NCBI GenBank assembly: GCA_020025795.1
Contig: JAHHRK010000034.1
Coordinates: 1-14,918 of the forward strand
Origin: Faecalibacterium sp.
GTDB taxonomy: Bacteria; Bacillota; Clostridia; Oscillospirales; Ruminococcaceae
Reading direction: 5' to 3'
Length of the DNA: 14,918 nt
In this document: in pieces, positions 6,321-12,555 of the stretch
How positions within the stretch are numbered: the first letter of the stretch is position 1
Layout of the letters: every line of letters starts with the position of its first letter
The notes under the pieces: generated by a model
Seen by the model: only the letters and a program-made list of their open reading frames with translations
The model's database searches: none
Told to the model about the DNA's origin: nothing
Program-made: the position numbers and the translations under genes

Positions 6321-6974
6321 TTACTGCAAAGACCGCAGCCCCTTTTCATCCAGAATCTCGATGGCGCCGCGGTGCAGCTTGACCAGACCTTCGTTCTGGA
6401 AATAGCGCAGCATCCGGGTGACGACCTCGCGTGCGCTGCCCATATGGTTGGCGATTTTTTCGTGGGTGATTTTCAAAAGGCTGCTTTCTTCCAGTGCGCT
6501 TTCTTCCAAAAGGAAATTGGCAAGGCGCTTATCAAAGCTCTTCCACATGATTTGCTCGATGAGCCACATGGCTTCGGAAAAGTAGCTGGCAATCACTTCG
6601 TTGATGTAATTGGACACCGGGAGCGATTGTTCCATCAGCTGTTTGAAAACGGCCGGCGGAACGACCCAGAATTCGGTGTCTTTTTCTACGGCTACGGTGG
6701 TATCGAACTGGATGCTGCGCATGGTGCAGGACGCAGAGAACAGGCACACATCGTGCTCGAACAGGCGGAACAGGGTGATTTCGCGCCCATCCTCCGAAGT
6801 GAAATAGACGCGCAGCTGGCCGCTGCAAATCAGCAATAGGCCCAGGCAGTCCATAGCGCCGTGGTGTACGATTTCGCCTGCCTTTGCGGTGCGCAAAACG
6901 GCGGAACGGGTCAAAAGTGCCTGCTGGTCCGGCGTAAGGTCGTCCCAAACAGGGAAGTAAGACGAAAGATCCAA
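6321..6974 (-). CDS. Crp/Fnr family transcriptional regulator
   Basis: A 217-residue regulator with an N-terminal cyclic-nucleotide-type beta barrel (about 8-115), a long dimer helix (about 120-155) and a winged helix (about 168-213). The recognition helix SAREVVTRMLR carries Arg182, Glu183 and Arg187, the RExxxR arrangement with which CRP reads GTGA. Cysteines are at 43, 50, 77 and 83; there is no FNR-type four-cysteine N-terminus, so an iron-sulfur cluster is not obvious, and thiol or heme/small-molecule sensing stays open. The start is TTG at 6974: AAAGGAGGG lies 7 nt upstream, and longer readings would run through the promoter at 7015-7043. Convergent with the rhodanese gene (21 nt gap) and divergent from trxA. 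Confidence 0.88.
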   Translation of the reverse strand: MDLSSYFPVWDDLTPDQQALLTRSAVLRTAKAGEIVHHGAMDCLGLLLICSGQLRVYFTSEDGREITLFRLFEHDVCLFSASCTMRSIQFDTTVAVEKDTEFWVVPPAVFKQLMEQSLPVSNYINEVIASYFSEAMWLIEQIMWKSFDKRLANFLLEESALEESSLLKITHEKIANHMGSAREVVTRMLRYFQNEGLVKLHRGAIEILDEKGLRSLQ

Positions 6975-7014
6975 AACGATCCCTCCTTTATGGGTATCAA
7001 TCAATATAAATACC

Positions 7015-7043
7015 AGTATAAAAGGGAAGGGCGCATCTGTCAA
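7015..7043 (-). promoter_or_regulatory. Strong sigma-A promoter of the Crp/Fnr gene
   Basis: On the minus strand a perfect TTGACA (7043-7038), a 17-bp spacer and TATACT (7020-7015) precede the TTG start by about 40 nt. Unlike the trxA and rhodanese promoters it has a full -35. The shared operator at 7057-7069 lies just upstream, centred near -55. Confidence 0.85.
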
Positions 7044-7056
7044 TTCATACTGTTTG

Positions 7057-7069
7057 GTGATAATATCAC
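7057..7069. promoter_or_regulatory. Putative Crp/Fnr operator, trxA / regulator divergent promoter
   Basis: GTGATAATATCAC is a GTGA-N5-TCAC palindrome centred 29 bp before the trxA -10 element at 7092. With the site at 5838-5850 it gives the consensus GGTGAYMATRTCAC. Its place between two divergent promoters allows activation of trxA and feedback on the regulator gene. Confidence 0.7.
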
Positions 7070-7091
7070 AGAAAAACAACTTGGTTTGCGG

Positions 7092-7097
7092 TATAGT
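7092..7097 (+). promoter_or_regulatory. -10 element of the trxA-trxB promoter
   Basis: TATAGT, with no recognisable -35 (CAGAAA at 7069-7074) and the operator centred near -41, as in activator-dependent class II promoters. Confidence 0.6.
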
Positions 7098-7141
7098 ATC
7101 CTCAACGCAAATGCACAAATAAAAATAAAGGAGTGGCTGAT

Positions 7142-7462
7142 ATGTCCGCTATGAATATGAATCACGAACAGTTTAACCAGATCGTCCGCGAGGAGAAAAA
7201 GCTGGCTTTGATTGAATACTCTGCACCCTGGTGCGTGTACTGCCGCCGCATTGCGCCGGCCTTCAACAAGCTGGCCGAACAGTATGCGGACCGCTTGACC
7301 ATTGCGCAGGTGAATATCGACGACGAGCCGGATCTGGCAAAGGAATACCAGATCGAGCTGGTGCCCACGCTGGTTTTGTATAAGGACGGCCAGCCGGTGG
7401 ACAATATCGTTGCGCCGGAATCCAAGGCCAAGATCGAAGAATTTATCAACAAGTACCTGTAA
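7142..7462 (+). CDS. trxA: Thioredoxin
   Basis: A 106-residue thioredoxin with the active site WCVYC (Trp30, Cys31, Cys34) and the cis-proline Pro75 in ELVPTLVLY. It would reduce disulfides in cytoplasmic proteins and be recycled by TrxB encoded 21 nt downstream. The dipeptide between the cysteines is VY rather than the GP of classical thioredoxins, which tends to shift redox potential. The start at 7142 is chosen because AAAGGAG (7127-7133) is 8 nt upstream; an in-frame GTG at 7133 overlaps that site. Transcription probably comes from the activator-type promoter at 7092. Confidence 0.9.
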   Translation: MSAMNMNHEQFNQIVREEKKLALIEYSAPWCVYCRRIAPAFNKLAEQYADRLTIAQVNIDDEPDLAKEYQIELVPTLVLYKDGQPVDNIVAPESKAKIEEFINKYL

Positions 7463-7483
7463 GGATAGAAAGAAGGAATCACC

Positions 7484-8404
7484 ATGGAACACATTTATGA
7501 TATGCTCATCGTGGGCGGCGGCCCCGGCGGATACACCGCAGCGATGTACGCAGCACGCTCCGGCCGCGACGCAATCGTTTTGGAGAAGCTGTCCGCAGGC
7601 GGCCAGATGGCGCTGACCAGCGACATCGACAACTACCCCGGCTTTGAAGAAGGCGTGGACGGCTTTACCCTGGGCGAAAAGATGCAGCAGGGCGCAGAGC
7701 GCTTCGGCGCAAAGACCGAGCTGGCAGAGGTGTTTTCCTTGCAGCTGGATGGCCCGGTAAAGTCCGCGGAAACCAGCGAAGGCACTTTCTACGGCCGTAC
7801 CGTGGTGCTGGCAACCGGCGCAAGCCCCCGTCTGCTGGGCGTGGAAGGCGAGCAGGAAATGACTGGCCGCGGCATCCACTACTGCGCAGCCTGCGACGGC
7901 ATGATGTACCGCGGCAAGACCGTTGTGGTCGTGGGCGGCGGCAATACCGCTGTTGAGGACGCACTGCTGCTGTCTCGTGTAGCAGAAAAGGTGATTCTGG
8001 TACACCGCCGCGACTCGCTGCGTGCCACCAAGATTTACCATGACCCGCTGATGCAGGCAGAAAACATTGAGATTCGCTGGAACAGCGCCATTGATGCACT
8101 GGTGCGCGACGAAAAGCTGACCGGCGTGAAGCTGCGCGATACCGTTACCGGCGAAATCTCTGAGCTGGCTTGCGACGGCGTGTTCGTCAGCATCGGTCGT
8201 GCCCCGGCAAACGAGCTGGTTAAAGGCAAGGTGGAGCTGGACGAAGCCGGCTACATCAAGGCAGATGAAAGCACCCGTACCAGCGTGCCCGGCGTTTACG
8301 CAGTAGGCGACGTGCGCACCAAGGCAATGCGTCAGGTGGTTACCGCTGTGGCAGACGGCGCTGTGGCAACCCACTATGCCGAGGAATATCTGGCTACCCT
8401 GTAA
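7484..8404 (+). CDS. trxB: Thioredoxin-disulfide reductase
   Basis: A 306-residue low-molecular-weight thioredoxin reductase. FAD-binding loop VGGGPGGYTAA (10-20), redox pair CAAC (Cys134, Cys137), NADPH-domain loop VGGGNTAVEDA (150-160), and HRRDSLR (174-180), whose HRRxxxR pattern favours NADPH over ferredoxin-type donors. YAVGDVR near the C-terminus closes the FAD site. Length is normal. It follows trxA by 21 nt in one operon that ends at a strong terminator. Codon choice is strongly biased to CTG, GGC, GCA and AAG, suggesting high expression. Confidence 0.95.
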   Translation: MEHIYDMLIVGGGPGGYTAAMYAARSGRDAIVLEKLSAGGQMALTSDIDNYPGFEEGVDGFTLGEKMQQGAERFGAKTELAEVFSLQLDGPVKSAETSEGTFYGRTVVLATGASPRLLGVEGEQEMTGRGIHYCAACDGMMYRGKTVVVVGGGNTAVEDALLLSRVAEKVILVHRRDSLRATKIYHDPLMQAENIEIRWNSAIDALVRDEKLTGVKLRDTVTGEISELACDGVFVSIGRAPANELVKGKVELDEAGYIKADESTRTSVPGVYAVGDVRTKAMRQVVTAVADGAVATHYAEEYLATL

Positions 8405-8440
8405 GAAAAACAGCCGGATTACAATTGAACAAAAACAACG

Positions 8441-8473
8441 AAAATTCCGTGGAGAAAATTCACGGAATTTTTT
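8441..8473 (+). terminator. Terminator of trxA-trxB
   Basis: A perfect 11-bp stem, AAAATTCCGTG (8441-8451) with CACGGAATTTT (8461-8471), a 9-nt loop, and a run of six T ending at 8473. Confidence 0.9.
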
Positions 8474-8508
8474 GTTGAAAAATAAGCGAAATTGCACAAG
8501 AAAGTCCG

Positions 8509-8537
8509 TTGCACCCGTGGCAGTAACGTGCTATGAT
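8509..8537 (+). promoter_or_regulatory. Sigma-A promoter of the hydrolase gene
   Basis: TTGCAC (8509-8514), a 17-bp spacer and TATGAT (8532-8537). It lies just after the trxB terminator, so the hydrolase is transcribed on its own. Confidence 0.8.
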
Positions 8538-8587
8538 GGGGGAAAAGCAAGTCGTACTGCTAGTACAGAAGCGGGGAGGGAATACTT

Positions 8588-9652
8588 ATGAAGATGGAAA
8601 CAATCGCACTTTCCGTGGACCGCAAGGTCACGCTGACCGCCTATTTGCAGGAGGTTGGCGGGCCGTTTGCTTATGTAAAGTGCCGTCCGGCTGTTTTGAT
8701 TTTGCCCGGCGGCGGATACCAGTACTGCTCCAAGCGTGAGATGGACCCTGTGGCCTATGGCTTTTTGCAGGCTGGTTTCCAGACCTTCATTTTGAATTAT
8801 TCCGTGAAAAAAGATGCCGCCTGGCCTGCGCCTTTGAACGATTACGACCAGGCTATGGACGTGATTCGCCAGAATGCCAGGGTGTGGAATCTGTTCCCGG
8901 ATAAAATCGCCGTCATTGGCTTTTCCGCAGGCGGACACCTGGCGGCGGCTGCGGCAACCATGTCGCGCCAGCGCCCCAATGCGGCCATTTTGGGCTATGC
9001 AGTGGCTGGCGAAGACGTAAAGGTTTGCCTGCCCAGTGCGCCCGATACCATTGATTTTGTGGACGCACGCACCTGCCCCTGCTTCTTGTTTGCAACCCGC
9101 AACGACAAGGTAGTGCCCATCCAGAACAGCATCCGCTTTATGGACGCACTGGCTCGTGCAGATGTGTCCTTTGAAAGCCACATCTACGCCTACGGCCCCC
9201 ACGGATTTTCTACGGCGGACAGCTCGGTGCAGAATCCGTCTGACCCGGTTTGTGCGCGTGTGCCCAACTGGCAGAAGGACGCCATCGGCTGGCTGCGCGA
9301 TTTGTTCGGCGATTTCAGCGAGAACGGCATGACCAAGCCGAAGATAGGCCACTACGCCACCGCCGACCGGGAGCCAACGCTGTCTTTGGACTGCACAGTG
9401 GGCCATGTGCTGCAAAACCCCATTGCACAGAAAAAGCTGCTGCCGCTTCTGCGCACCTCCATGGCACAGAAAATGCTGGAGCCTTTGCAGGAAAACGTGG
9501 GCCTGACCCCCAACAGCGAAGGCGCGGCAAGGCTGAAAGATTGTAAAATGGTGCTGCGCGGTGTGCTGGGCTTTATGCGCTGCCCGGAAACCATTATGGA
9601 CTTGCTGGACCGCAAGCTGAAAAAAATTCCCAATGTGCAGGCAAAGCGCTGA
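8588..9652 (+). CDS. Alpha/beta hydrolase (esterase) with C-terminal extension
   Basis: A 354-residue protein. Residues 1-240 form an alpha/beta hydrolase of the BD-FAE / acetylxylan-esterase-like kind: LPGGGY (39-44) for the oxyanion hole, nucleophile Ser113 in GFSAGG, a likely acid Asp173 in RNDKVVP and His205 in PHGF. No signal peptide is seen, so it is cytoplasmic and may deacetylate imported sugars; the substrate is not known. Residues 255-354 are an extra, mostly helical segment opening with SLDCTVGHVLQNP, not part of the usual hydrolase. GGGGAGGG (8573-8580) lies 7 nt before the ATG. The gene has its own promoter and no clear terminator. Confidence 0.85.
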   Translation: MKMETIALSVDRKVTLTAYLQEVGGPFAYVKCRPAVLILPGGGYQYCSKREMDPVAYGFLQAGFQTFILNYSVKKDAAWPAPLNDYDQAMDVIRQNARVWNLFPDKIAVIGFSAGGHLAAAAATMSRQRPNAAILGYAVAGEDVKVCLPSAPDTIDFVDARTCPCFLFATRNDKVVPIQNSIRFMDALARADVSFESHIYAYGPHGFSTADSSVQNPSDPVCARVPNWQKDAIGWLRDLFGDFSENGMTKPKIGHYATADREPTLSLDCTVGHVLQNPIAQKKLLPLLRTSMAQKMLEPLQENVGLTPNSEGAARLKDCKMVLRGVLGFMRCPETIMDLLDRKLKKIPNVQAKR

Positions 9653-9756
9653 AGGCTGATGGAAGAAATATCAGTCATAATGCTGTGCGTTTTGCATCTG
9701 TCGTTGAAAAAATTGGGGAAATATTAACAAAGAAAGCGATGCAGCGTAAATTGCAG

Positions 9757-9786
9757 TTGACGTAGCTTTTACATGATGGGTAAAAT
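9757..9786 (+). promoter_or_regulatory. Promoter of the Na/Pi symporter gene
   Basis: TTGACG (9757-9762), an 18-bp spacer and TAAAAT (9781-9786). Start of transcription would be near 9793, leaving a leader of about 120 nt. Confidence 0.65.
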
Positions 9787-9794
9787 AGAAACGT

Positions 9795-9896
9795 CGGGCT
9801 TTGTCGAAATTGCCCGTATGAAACCCTGAAGCAGCCAAATCACAAAGAGCGTTGCGTCGGCTTTTTTCCGCCGACGGTATCCAAACGCCTCTTTGT
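9795..9896 (+). promoter_or_regulatory. Structured 5' leader of the Na/Pi symporter gene
   Basis: Two hairpins fill the leader. The first is CGGGC/GCCCG (9795-9799/9812-9816). The second is compound: ACAAAGAG/CTCTTTGT (9842-9849/9889-9896) as outer stem, CGTT/AACG (9850-9853/9884-9887) with a one-base bulge, and CGTCGGC/GCCGACG (9855-9861/9870-9876) with a T-rich loop. No T run follows, and the ribosome site (9904-9907) comes right after. It could be a cis-regulatory RNA acting on translation; I do not recognise a known riboswitch class. Confidence 0.5.
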
Positions 9897-9915
9897 AAAG
9901 AATGGAGCGAACAGA

Positions 9916-11736
9916 ATGAGTATTTTCAACGTGTTTACGTTAATGGGCGGCATCGCCATGTTCCTGTACGGCATGGACATGATGGGTAAAAGCCTGGAGC
10001 AGACCGCTGGCGGTAAGCTGCAGGATATCCTGAGCAAGATGACCTCCAGCCCGCTGCGTGGACTTTTCCTCGGTTTGGCTGTTACGGCAGTCATCCAGTC
10101 CAGTGGTGCAACCACCGTTATGGCAGTCGGCTTTGTAAACTCCGGCTTGATGCAGCTGCGCCAGGCAATCGGCGTGATTATGGGTGCCAACGTGGGTACT
10201 ACTGTCACAGGCTGGCTGCTGGCTTTGTCCGGCCTGCAGGGTGACAGCTTCCTGACACAGATGCTGAATCCCAACGCATGGAGCCCGATTCTGGGCTTTA
10301 TCGGCGTGTTCATGTTCATGATTTGCAAGGACCCCAAGCGCGGTATCGGCAAGATTCTGCTGGGCTTTTCCATTTTGATGTTCGGTATGCAGACCATGAC
10401 CAACGCCATGAGCCCGCTGGCAGGCGAACAGTGGTTCATGAATCTGTTCTTGTCCTTCCAGAACCCGCTGCTGGGTATGCTGGCAGGTGCTGTGCTGACG
10501 GCTCTGCTCCAGTCTTCTTCGGCGGCTGTGGGCGTTTTGCAGGCACTTTCGGCGACGGGCGCAGTTACCTATTCGTCCGCCATGCCGATTATCATGGGCC
10601 AGAACATTGGTACCACGATTACCGCACTGCTTTCCTCTACGGGTGCAAACAAGAACGCAAAGCGTACCGCTTGTGTGCATCTGTACTTTAACCTGATTGG
10701 TTCGCTGGTGTTCCTGGGCGGTTTCTACGGCCTGAATGCACTGGTGCATTTCTCGTTCTTTAATATGGCTACCGATACCTTTGGTATTGCGGTGGTGCAT
10801 ACCCTGTTCAACCTGATTACCACGGCACTGCTGCTGCCTGCAACCAACCTGCTGGAAAAGCTGGCCATCCTGACGGTGCCCGATCGGGAAGATGTGGACG
10901 CAGAACAGCAGTCTCTGCTGGACGAGCGTCTGCTGTCTACGCCTTCGGTTGCAGCTGGCCGTGCATACCTGACCGGTATGGATATGGCAGAAATCAGCCG
11001 TGTATCTCTGTTGCAGTCTATGGCGCTGACTCATACCTGGAACACAGATTTGGCAAAGCAGGTTTGCCGCGAAGAAGATGCGGTTGACCATTACGAGGAC
11101 GTTCTGGGCAGCTACCTGGTCAAACTGTCGGCAAAGCATCTGTCGCCGGAGGACCACCGCAAGGTAAACACGTTGCTGTATACCATCAGCGACTTTGAGC
11201 GCATCAGCGACTACTCCACCAATCTGGTGAAGATGGCAGAGGAAATCCACGAGAAGGATATCCACTTCAGCCAGGCCGCACAGGACGATCTGCATGTGCT
11301 GGAAGCTGCTGTGCGCGATATTCTGGAGCGCACCGTGGATGCATTCCAGAAGGTGGACGTATACGGTGCAAAGAAGATCGAGCCGATGGAAGAAGTTGTC
11401 GACGAGCTGGTGCGCGAGGTGAAAGCACGCCATATCGCACGCTTGCGCGAAGGTACTTGCACCATCGAGTATGGCTTTGTGCTGGACGAGCTGCTGATCA
11501 GCTACGAGCGTGTGGCAGACCACTGCTCCAATATCGCTGTTGCGATTGTGGAGATCGCAGAGAATAAGTTCGATACCCACGCTTATCTGGGCGAACTGAA
11601 GTACAGCAGCAACGAAGCCAATGCCGCTTTCGAGCGCCGCTATGAAAAGTATCTGGATCGCTACGCTCTGACGGAGAACGAAAAATCCGAAACCGAGCAG
11701 AAAAAGCGTGACAAGCACGAGTGGAAAAAGCACTAA
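9916..11736 (+). CDS. Na+/phosphate cotransporter with PhoU domain
   Basis: A 606-residue fusion. The membrane half (1-~320) is a NptA/Na-Pi-II transporter with the two inverted-repeat signatures QSSGATT (61-67) and QSSSAAVG (199-206), each followed by a GANVGTT (90-96) or GQNIGTT (228-234) motif. It would import phosphate with sodium. The cytoplasmic half (about 345-570) is a helical PhoU-like domain (SRVSLLQSMALTHTW, DFERISDYSTNLVKMAEEI, DELLISYERVADHCSNIAVAI), in which acidic residues usually bind metal and which may gate uptake. The C-terminus is highly charged. GGAG (9904-9907) sets the start. Single gene with its own promoter, structured leader and terminator. Confidence 0.93.
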   Translation: MSIFNVFTLMGGIAMFLYGMDMMGKSLEQTAGGKLQDILSKMTSSPLRGLFLGLAVTAVIQSSGATTVMAVGFVNSGLMQLRQAIGVIMGANVGTTVTGWLLALSGLQGDSFLTQMLNPNAWSPILGFIGVFMFMICKDPKRGIGKILLGFSILMFGMQTMTNAMSPLAGEQWFMNLFLSFQNPLLGMLAGAVLTALLQSSSAAVGVLQALSATGAVTYSSAMPIIMGQNIGTTITALLSSTGANKNAKRTACVHLYFNLIGSLVFLGGFYGLNALVHFSFFNMATDTFGIAVVHTLFNLITTALLLPATNLLEKLAILTVPDREDVDAEQQSLLDERLLSTPSVAAGRAYLTGMDMAEISRVSLLQSMALTHTWNTDLAKQVCREEDAVDHYEDVLGSYLVKLSAKHLSPEDHRKVNTLLYTISDFERISDYSTNLVKMAEEIHEKDIHFSQAAQDDLHVLEAAVRDILERTVDAFQKVDVYGAKKIEPMEEVVDELVREVKARHIARLREGTCTIEYGFVLDELLISYERVADHCSNIAVAIVEIAENKFDTHAYLGELKYSSNEANAAFERRYEKYLDRYALTENEKSETEQKKRDKHEWKKH

Positions 11737-11759
11737 AAATTAGAAATCTATAAAACTGG

Positions 11760-11802
11760 AAACGGCAGCATTTGAGGAACTTCTCAAGTGCTGCCGTTTT
11801 TT
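11760..11802 (+). terminator. Terminator of the Na/Pi symporter gene
   Basis: A 17-bp stem (11760-11776 with 11783-11799) with one G-U pair, a 6-nt loop and a run of six T (11797-11802). Confidence 0.93.
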
Positions 11803-11879
11803 GTGTTATATGCGCAGGAACGGTTTCGGAAATTGGTGGGTTTGCCCCTTGGTGCAAACTGTTTTTTTCAGGATGCGTG

Positions 11880-11888
11880 TGATATAAT
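11880..11888 (+). promoter_or_regulatory. Extended -10 promoter of the envelope gene run
   Basis: TGA followed by a perfect TATAAT (11883-11888) is an extended -10. The -35 region is T-rich but poor. Transcription would begin near 11895. Confidence 0.65.
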
Positions 11889-11901
11889 CGGCTTAATCCA
11901 A

Positions 11902-11949
11902 GGATGGAATCATCCGTTGTCGTGATTTGTCGGGAGAACTTAGCCGACA
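11902..11949 (+). promoter_or_regulatory. Leader hairpins before the small membrane protein
   Basis: Two stems lie in a leader of about 100 nt: GGATG/CATCC with a 4-nt loop (11902-11915) and TGTCGG/CCGACA with a 10-nt loop (11928-11949). A third pairing, CTTAG/CTAAG (11939-11943/11965-11969), would compete with the second. No terminator T run is present. The class of RNA is not recognised. Confidence 0.35.
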
Positions 11950-11992
11950 CTGCGCGGCGAACGTCTAAGCAAAGCTGGAAAGGATGTTATCT

Positions 11993-12205
11993 ATGCAAAT
12001 GAACAAATGGATCAAGATTGCCATTACCGTAGCAATCATAATGCTGAGTGCGGTCATCGGGATGCAGTTTGGTGCAACGCTGGATCACGCTGGGATACTC
12101 GGTGAAATCGCATGGAATGTGAATTTGATGGAAGTGACGGGTGTCGTGTTTGCAATTGCGGCGGCGAGCGGCTGCCTGCTTTATTTTACCGACGACAAAA
12201 AGTAA
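11993..12205 (+). CDS. Small two-helix membrane protein
   Basis: A 70-residue protein with two hydrophobic segments (about 7-24 and 48-66) joined by a short polar loop, and a charged tail DDKK. I do not recognise the family. The AAAGG site (11979-11983) is 9 nt before the ATG at 11993; the earlier ATG at 11984 adjoins that site and is unlikely. It is the first gene after the extended -10 promoter. Confidence 0.65.
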   Translation: MQMNKWIKIAITVAIIMLSAVIGMQFGATLDHAGILGEIAWNVNLMEVTGVVFAIAAASGCLLYFTDDKK

Positions 12206-12214
12206 CGGGGCAAG

Positions 12215-12259
12215 CAGTGCGGCGGACAAGAAAAAGTGATTGTGCTTTGTCCGGCACTG
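12215..12259 (+). repeat. Intergenic stem-loop
   Basis: CAGTGC (12215-12220) pairs with GCACTG (12254-12259), and CGGACAA (12223-12229) with TTGTCCG (12247-12253), with a 2-nt bulge and a 17-nt loop. No T run follows, so it is not a standard terminator. It may be a processing or stability element between the two genes. The rest of 12206-12336 shows no gene. Confidence 0.5.
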
Positions 12260-12336
12260 TGCCACAGAATCCTTCCATTAAAAGAAAGATTTGCGCAGGC
12301 AGGCAGATGAATTGCCATCAGAAAGGGGCGACTCTT

Positions 12337-12552
12337 ATGAAAAATACCGGAAAATGCCCAAAGTGTGGCGGAACAGACTTGATTTTGGTGCCCGGAACCA
12401 AGGGCGCTTACGGCGCAGGAAATAACATTCAGCTGGGAATGACCATTTGGTCTGCGGTGCTGGTCAACCGATATGTGTGCGCCAATTGCGGCTATTCGGA
12501 AGAATGGATCGATCAAAAAGATTTGGAAAAGTTGAAAGAAAGATTTCGTTAA
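12337..12552 (+). CDS. Small zinc-ribbon protein
   Basis: A 71-residue protein with CPKC (7-10) and CANC (48-51), enough for one zinc ribbon, a glycine-rich centre (GTKGAYGAGNN) and a charged helical tail (KDLEKLKERF). I remember similar short proteins as common but uncharacterised in Firmicutes. AAAGGGG (12322-12328) lies 8 nt before the ATG, so the longer in-frame reading from 12112, which overlaps the previous gene, is rejected. Its stop is 3 nt before the DUF1461 gene, so the two are probably coupled. Confidence 0.75.
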   Translation: MKNTGKCPKCGGTDLILVPGTKGAYGAGNNIQLGMTIWSAVLVNRYVCANCGYSEEWIDQKDLEKLKERFR

Positions 12553-12555
12553 ACC

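Noticed and set aside
7040..8497. A 485-codon minus-strand open frame opposite trxA-trxB
   Set aside because: Antisense shadow of highly biased trx codons; low-complexity translation with no family features.
9940..11733. A 597-codon minus-strand open frame opposite the Na/Pi symporter
   Set aside because: Antisense shadow; the plus strand has clear transporter and PhoU signatures.
12112..12336. Extension of the zinc-ribbon frame upstream to 12112
   Set aside because: It overlaps the small membrane protein gene and lacks a ribosome site, while the ATG at 12337 has a good one.
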